From contig JARFIW010000453.1 of assembly GCA_036346225.1 (NCBI GenBank), forward strand, positions 1,488,001 through 1,552,000: a DNA stretch of 64,000 nt, in the 5' to 3' direction. This document shows, piece after piece, positions 59,222 through 64,000 of the stretch. The stretch comes from Platerodrilus igneus. Lineage: Eukaryota > Arthropoda > Insecta > Coleoptera > Lycidae. The position numbers and the translations under genes were made by a program. Under the pieces are notes generated by a model, which saw nothing but the letters and a program-made list of their open reading frames with translations, did no database searches and had not been told where the DNA came from. Positions within the stretch are counted from its first letter, which is position 1; every line of letters starts with the position of its first letter.

Positions 59222-59786
59222 GGTTACTACAACCTAATGGAATCAAACCGATAAATCTAACTAATCCGAATCTTACAAAAGCTATCAAAACAAATTCGTA
59301 CTACTAAAGGTAAAAATCAAAAATGTTTTTGGTAAAATTATTTTGCCAAAACAATATCAAAAAATTTAAGGGTCAAAACAGAACTAAAGTCAAAAGTAAA
59401 TTTGACCAAATTAACGAATTGAGTGTATGGGGATTACCGTTACAACCAACCTTTTATCAAAAGCAAACAAACAAATCTAAGTGTCAAATAAACCTTAAGC
59501 AAACAAATTTCGGAGCAAAATAATTTTTGGACAAATGGACTTCAAAGGAAAATAAATTTTGAGCTAACAAACTTGAATCAAATTAAATTTAGAACAAATA
59601 AATTTCGAAGCAAATTAATTTCTAACAAACAAATTCTAAGGCAAATCAAATTATGAACAAACAACTTTCGAGCTAAATTAAATTATGAACGAACGAATTT
59701 CAACAAATTACTCGTTGAACAAACAAATTTCGAGCCCCCAAATAAATTTTGATCAAACAAATTTGAAGCCCCAAGCGTTGGGCGCT
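59222..59786. repeat. Leader with degenerate ~33 bp repeats, Gypsy-2
   Basis: Same AACAAACAAATTTCG plus AAATTAAATTTTG pattern as the Gypsy-1 leader, with fewer copies. Ends TTGAAGCCCCAAGCGTTGGG against the primer site. Confidence 0.8.
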
Positions 59787-59787
59787 A
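59770..59787 (-). promoter_or_regulatory. Gypsy-2 primer-binding site (altered)
   Basis: On the minus strand TAGCGCCCAACGCTTGGG follows the 5' LTR after one base. Relative to Gypsy-1 (TGGCGCC) the first G is A, so the tRNA CCA end would mispair. Confidence 0.65.
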
Positions 59788-59788
59788 G

Positions 59789-61681
59789 TGAAACGTATTA
59801 TATTTTCTTGATCGCTAACCCCAAACGGTCACATTCTTTCCTAAATTGAGCTTAACTAATGCTCTCTTCTTAATACATACATCTGACTCTAGAAGTTGGG
59901 GGTCAGCAAAACAAAGTCTTCCGACGTAACTAGGGGTCTATTCCTTGGGTAGAGCTATGAGCAATGGGGGGGTAAGTCGAAATCTATGGAGGGTTACACT
60001 TAACAAAAAAAACAAACAGGCGCCACCAAGTCCAAATTGATTTATTTTAGGGCATAGCTATTTTTAAGGGCGGACTTGGAGACCCAAAAAAGAGATCGCC
60101 TTCGTTGATACACAAACTTGTCTTAACAGAATAAGACGCTGTTCCTGTAAGAAAGAATAATAATTAAGTCACATAAAAATGGGAACACTATTTGCGTCCC
60201 TCAAGTATACCTAAAAGTATAGAGAATATTTTCTGCATAATGGGATCATAAAATTTTAGTTCTTATTGCTTTTTGTTTACCAAGTCTGATCAGACTAGAT
60301 CAGAATAAAAACTTTAAATGAAGAATATTAATTTACTAATAAGAATTTTCTTGGTTTCAGTAAATAAAGTATCATTGTAATTAAATAAAATAAAAATTTG
60401 AAGTACTTGCAAAACTGGTAGTAAAGGTTATCAACTAATCCTTACTCAAATATTTTATAATTCTATGTAACTAAAAATGCTAGAGTTTCTTTATAACCCA
60501 ATCAGATCTGTGTGAGTCATTTACAAATGAATATACGAAATTTTCTCTTTAGGTTAACAAACTTAAATTTAGTTTGAAGTCAAAATAATCACCAAGATAT
60601 TCTCTAATGTTATCTATAGTGGTTGTACTAAAATGCTAAACATGTGTTAGCCATTGGGCAATTGTTGACAATAGTGAACAAACAAACAGGTGATGTAATA
60701 GCAGCTGTTAAATTACGTTGAAGCCACGTGTGATCACGTATTTACGAAGCTAAGTGAAAGCAAATTTAATACTGGGGAAAACCAGCTTATTTACAGGTAA
60801 ACTGAATAACAATTTTTGTCGTCTAACAAACAAAATGAAATAATGTACTTTCAGAAGGAAAGTACTCAGGAAATCCTTAATTCTATTACGAACCCAAGAG
60901 CAGCAGTTGTCCCTTGATGTAATGGAAATTACCTGCAGCGGGAACAGCAACTAATTATACTTGCTTTCCATGCTTTAACACAGGTGTAGGAGCAAAGCGG
61001 GTTCCTTACTTGGATCACGGCAGCATTACTTTGTAACGTAATCTTCCGTTGTCTAAATTTATTTACTAAAATAATTTTTCATTGCGTAGCCAACAAATTA
61101 AGCTTTCTAAATTGTAACTTCAAAGGGATCATGTTGTCTCAAATTTTACAGTTGCGATTTTCGACGTGGTGTGCGATATATACGTTATCCATGCAGTTTT
61201 CTAATTTCTCATTGGGATTTCAAATGTGTCGTTGCGAGTTCAAATAGGTCGTTGCGAGTTCAAATGGGTCGTTGCGCTAAATAAATTTTGTAAATTAGCT
61301 AATATGACAACGAATATACAAAATGTGGATTAGGTACTAACCATTACTCAGGAAGTGTTTCACAAACATAGAGCGACTCGGAGGTCACTCGTCATTCTCT
61401 TAGAATGCATGTTTACGCTGCTTTTAACTATCGACGAGTGCCTCGCTGCTTTCTTGCATGGTGGGAGGTTCCGGATTTTAGTTCTCGGACCTCTCACGCG
61501 CGCGCCAGTGGCTGTGAAATTACACCGAACTCGGAAACAACTCAACTAATAATCCTTGATATTATAACTCTATAAAAGTTTGATTGTTACTCGAATATTT
61601 ATTTTAATTAATAGAGGTATTTTAATATTCATTGCACGTTTAATGAATGGATTCTCTTACTGCAAAAATAAAATTGTTACA
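59789..61681 (-). repeat. Gypsy-2 5' LTR (right)
   Basis: 1893 bp, near-identical to 51209-53099 (for example TACTAACCGTTACT versus TACTAACCATTACT). The 18 bp tandem repeat is at about 61220-61279. Confidence 0.95.
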
Positions 61682-64000
61682 CTATGGCCCTCTTTAATAT
61701 TGTTTGATAGTCGTACCCCAAGTCTTACGGCCTCGAGTTCTAAGCGCGGAATCGATGTCGCTTTAAGTGGGGCAACTCGAGCTTTTGCTGCAATGATTCT
61801 GCACTCTGTCTGTTAATCTTTGCTTATTCTAATGTATGCTGTGCTAGTATGCATAATCAGGTTTTGAAATTAAAGAATTACAAAACATTTATTGTATCAA
61901 AAAAGGAATCATCAACGTGGTTACAAAACATAACATAACCTCACATCTCCCACACTACCAGGAGAAAAACGTATGTTGAGGAAAAACCCCAATAACAAAG
62001 TAAAGAAGACTGCAAAGGCGTTTATGCTTGCATCCACAAAAACATGCAACTGCAATGTGTGCTGCTCGCAAAGTTTACTATTTGTGAAATAACATCTACG
62101 AATTTTAATTTGGTTTATGCATTTTAAGTGTCTAATCCACAAACGCCACTTAATGTATTGCTCATCACTAATTGGGTTGTCCCATTCAATTTTTGATGGC
62201 CAAATCTCCTGCATTAAGATTTTGATGTATATTAGAATGTGGGCAATCAATCCCAAAGGGTCGAAAACTGTCATTAAGACACGCAGGACTTGTCTCCTTG
62301 TTGGCCGACAATCTTTAGCTAACAGTTCACTTGTTGAGGCTCCCCGAGAAAGAACAAAGGTGAAACTGTCAGATGAAGTACACCACCACATTCCTAGAAC
62401 TTTTTCTGTAGTGTTTTCTAGGCTCATGTTCAAATCACGTTTTTCGTCTGGCTTCTTTTCTCCCATAGCACTAACCACTTTAGGAGAATTTGAAATCCAA
62501 TTTCGAATATCAAATCTACCGCACATATGCACGAACTTTACTTCGTGCGCTAATCTTATTGCTTCGTCTTCCGTGTCTACGCTGCAAAGTAGGACGTCTA
62601 CGTAGTGATTGTGAAGTATTTGCGAATTCTTGTGCGTTTATGTTTTTTACAAATTGTGCACAACTTGGTGAACAGGTTGTTCCAAATGTTAGCACCTGCA
62701 TAACATAAACATCTGGCATGCATTTTAAGTCATTGCTTCAAAGGAACCGCTGGGCGTGCTGATATTCCGCCTTGACTTGAACCTGGTGAAACATTTCGTG
62801 GATGTCTGCACAAATGGCAAACCGTCTCTCTTGAAAACGGTATAGAACGAACAGCAATGAAACTAGCTGATCCGGCCCTTTCAGCATCATTGAGTTTAAA
62901 GAGACTCCGTTGACTTCTGCAGCAGCATCCCAAACTATTCTCGTTTTGCCTGGTTTGTTCCAGTAAATATTTGAAGATACCATGTTAGCAAAGAAGTTTG
63001 TTCCAATTCATCTTGAGACAACTTACGCATATACTGTTTCTTACTAGTCTTCGAATTGTTTTTGGATATTTGTGGCCAATTCTGGATCTCGAGCTAGTTT
63101 TTTCTTAAAACAGCGGAACATACGAAGGGCCATGGGATTACTGTTAGGTAGTTGTACATTGTCGTACTTCCAGAGTAAGCCTGTTTCAAAGCGGTTGTCA
63201 ATTCTATTTGTTTGTGCTTCTAACATTCGACATGCACGTACCTCTTCTACTGATTTAACTGGCTTCCCAAGCAGAGCTACGCCTAGACTGTCTAAAGAGA
63301 AATACTCTTTCAGCATACTGTCTAATACACCGTCGTTTGACTTTTCACAGTCGCATTTGTGGAAATTATGGATCCCTTGCTCTTCTGTTTGACTTGTGTG
63401 GTGGATTGAATCTGGCGCTGGTCCATAAGCAACTCATCCTAAACGTGTGTTTGTTGCTACTAGGTGCCCTATGTCTCCTTCGATAACTTTAAGCGGAATT
63501 GCTAACTTTAATTTATCAAGTCCAATGAGCAATCGGGGAACTGCCTGCTGATAAGATTCGATCGGATATCCTTGTAAGTATGGATATTGTTCAGCTAATT
63601 GCCTTACATTCAGGGATTGTTCTGGGAGGTCTAAAGACTTTACTGTCCTAATAATGGGCATTATGTACCTTTTCTCAAGGTTGTGAGTGCTTGAAATCTT
63701 TACTGATACAATTTGTGACTCCTTTTCATCTCTATAGGCATTACCTGTACATTTAAGGTGAAGGGGTTGAGGTTTGCCTTTAAGTTTCAACTCTGTCGCC
63801 AACGAATGTTCCATCATTGTGAGCGAAGACCCGTCATCTAAGAACGCGAATGTTTCGACTTCAGTGTCAATGCTATACAGAATTACAGGAACAATTCTGT
63901 ATTTAATTGAGAGTTGAACCGTGTAAATTACTGCAATGATACTGAGCCGCTTTCACCATATTTGTCTCACTTATTGGAGGGACTGTTGAATTATTTGACG
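61682..64000 (-). pseudogene. BEL3 protease to RNase H first half (runs off right edge)
   Basis: Upstream half of BEL3. Right to left on the minus strand: protease with TFAFLDDGSSLTMMEHSL (about 63800-63860) and YPIESYQQAVPRLLIGLDKL; RT N-terminal part (63044-63316, LLWKYDNVQLPNSNPMALRM); RT core with TRIVWDAAAEVNGVSLNSM and ICADIHEMFHQV (62738-62983); the catalytic box [16 protein letters not shown] at about 62593-62604 (second Asp of YVDD replaced by Val); linker RVLMTVFDPLGLIAHI; RNase H first Asp in LQLHVFVDASINAFAVFF; IPRLELEAVRLGVRL against the Gypsy-2 junction. Many frameshifts. gag lies beyond position 64000. Confidence 0.9.

Larger units (their letters stand above)
51209..61681 (-). 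mobile_element. Gypsy-2: full-length Ty3/Gypsy element
   Basis: 10473 bp on the minus strand. LTRs 51209-53099 and 59789-61681 (1891 and 1893 bp) differ by few bases. The 4 bp flanks are GTAT (51205-51208) and CTAT (61682-61685), one mismatch, matching a 4 bp duplication as in Gypsy-1. Removing the element and one flank restores the BEL3 reading frame. It encodes gag, protease, RT, RNase H and integrase, no envelope frame. Confidence 0.95.

Overview
The window looks like a piece of an arthropod, most likely insect, nuclear genome that is dominated by transposable elements. The evidence is spliced exons of one animal gene (ceramide synthase) with good GT/AG sites, and three BEL/Pao, two Ty3/Gypsy, RTE-type LINE, Tigger, PIF/Harbinger, piggyBac and hAT-type elements at low GC. 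I see no bacterial operons, rRNA, tRNA or CRISPR array. Species cannot be named from the sequence alone.

Layout. 1-4485: BEL/Pao element (BEL1, minus strand) running off the left edge, broken by frameshifts and a stop. 4486-8100: gene-free, G-poor plus strand ending in two short tandem repeats. 8312-14188: a decayed foreign-looking block, holding one long broken reading frame (8312-10593), duplicated non-coding modules (10.2-12.8 kb) and a C2H2 zinc-finger frame (13407-14188) that I recognise as the N-terminal part of a large virus/Maverick-like protein. 14371-15290: three tandem ~300-340 bp units each carrying the same open frame. 15384-16096: BEL gag fragment that may be the missing N-terminal half of BEL1. 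16.1-19.4 kb: no gene seen. 19400-28188: RTE LINE pieces, split by Gypsy-1 (19676-26479, 1713 bp LTRs, AGAT target duplication), a non-autonomous derivative that lost nearly all of pol. 28189-33460: BEL2 with 192 bp LTRs, internally deleted. 33461-35290: LINE and DDE transposase fragments. 36671-37422: hAT-type MITE with a perfect 8 bp target duplication. 37514-39555: Tigger. 42682-45513: PIF/Harbinger with both of its genes. 46862-47527: last three exons of ceramide synthase on the minus strand. 47671-48868: piggyBac-like element upstream of those exons. 49357-51208 and 61682-64000: a third BEL element (BEL3), split by Gypsy-2 (51209-61681, 1.89 kb LTRs, broken gag-pol).

How the pieces relate. 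The only host gene with clear support is ceramide synthase; its 5' exons are not visible, so they probably lie beyond the right edge across an intron loaded with piggyBac, BEL3 and Gypsy-2. Gypsy-1 and Gypsy-2 share LTR motifs, a polypurine tract, a primer-binding site region, a repeat-rich leader and an ~80 bp tandem array between pol and the 3' LTR. Gypsy-1 keeps all of these cis elements while losing the enzymes, so it could have been mobilised in trans by a Gypsy-2-like element. The 80 bp arrays carry two hairpins per unit, one with a matched C-G to T-A change, and are the best candidate for an undescribed functional element. The 8.3-14.2 kb block is the best candidate for an undescribed mobile or endogenised viral system, though it is clearly dead here.
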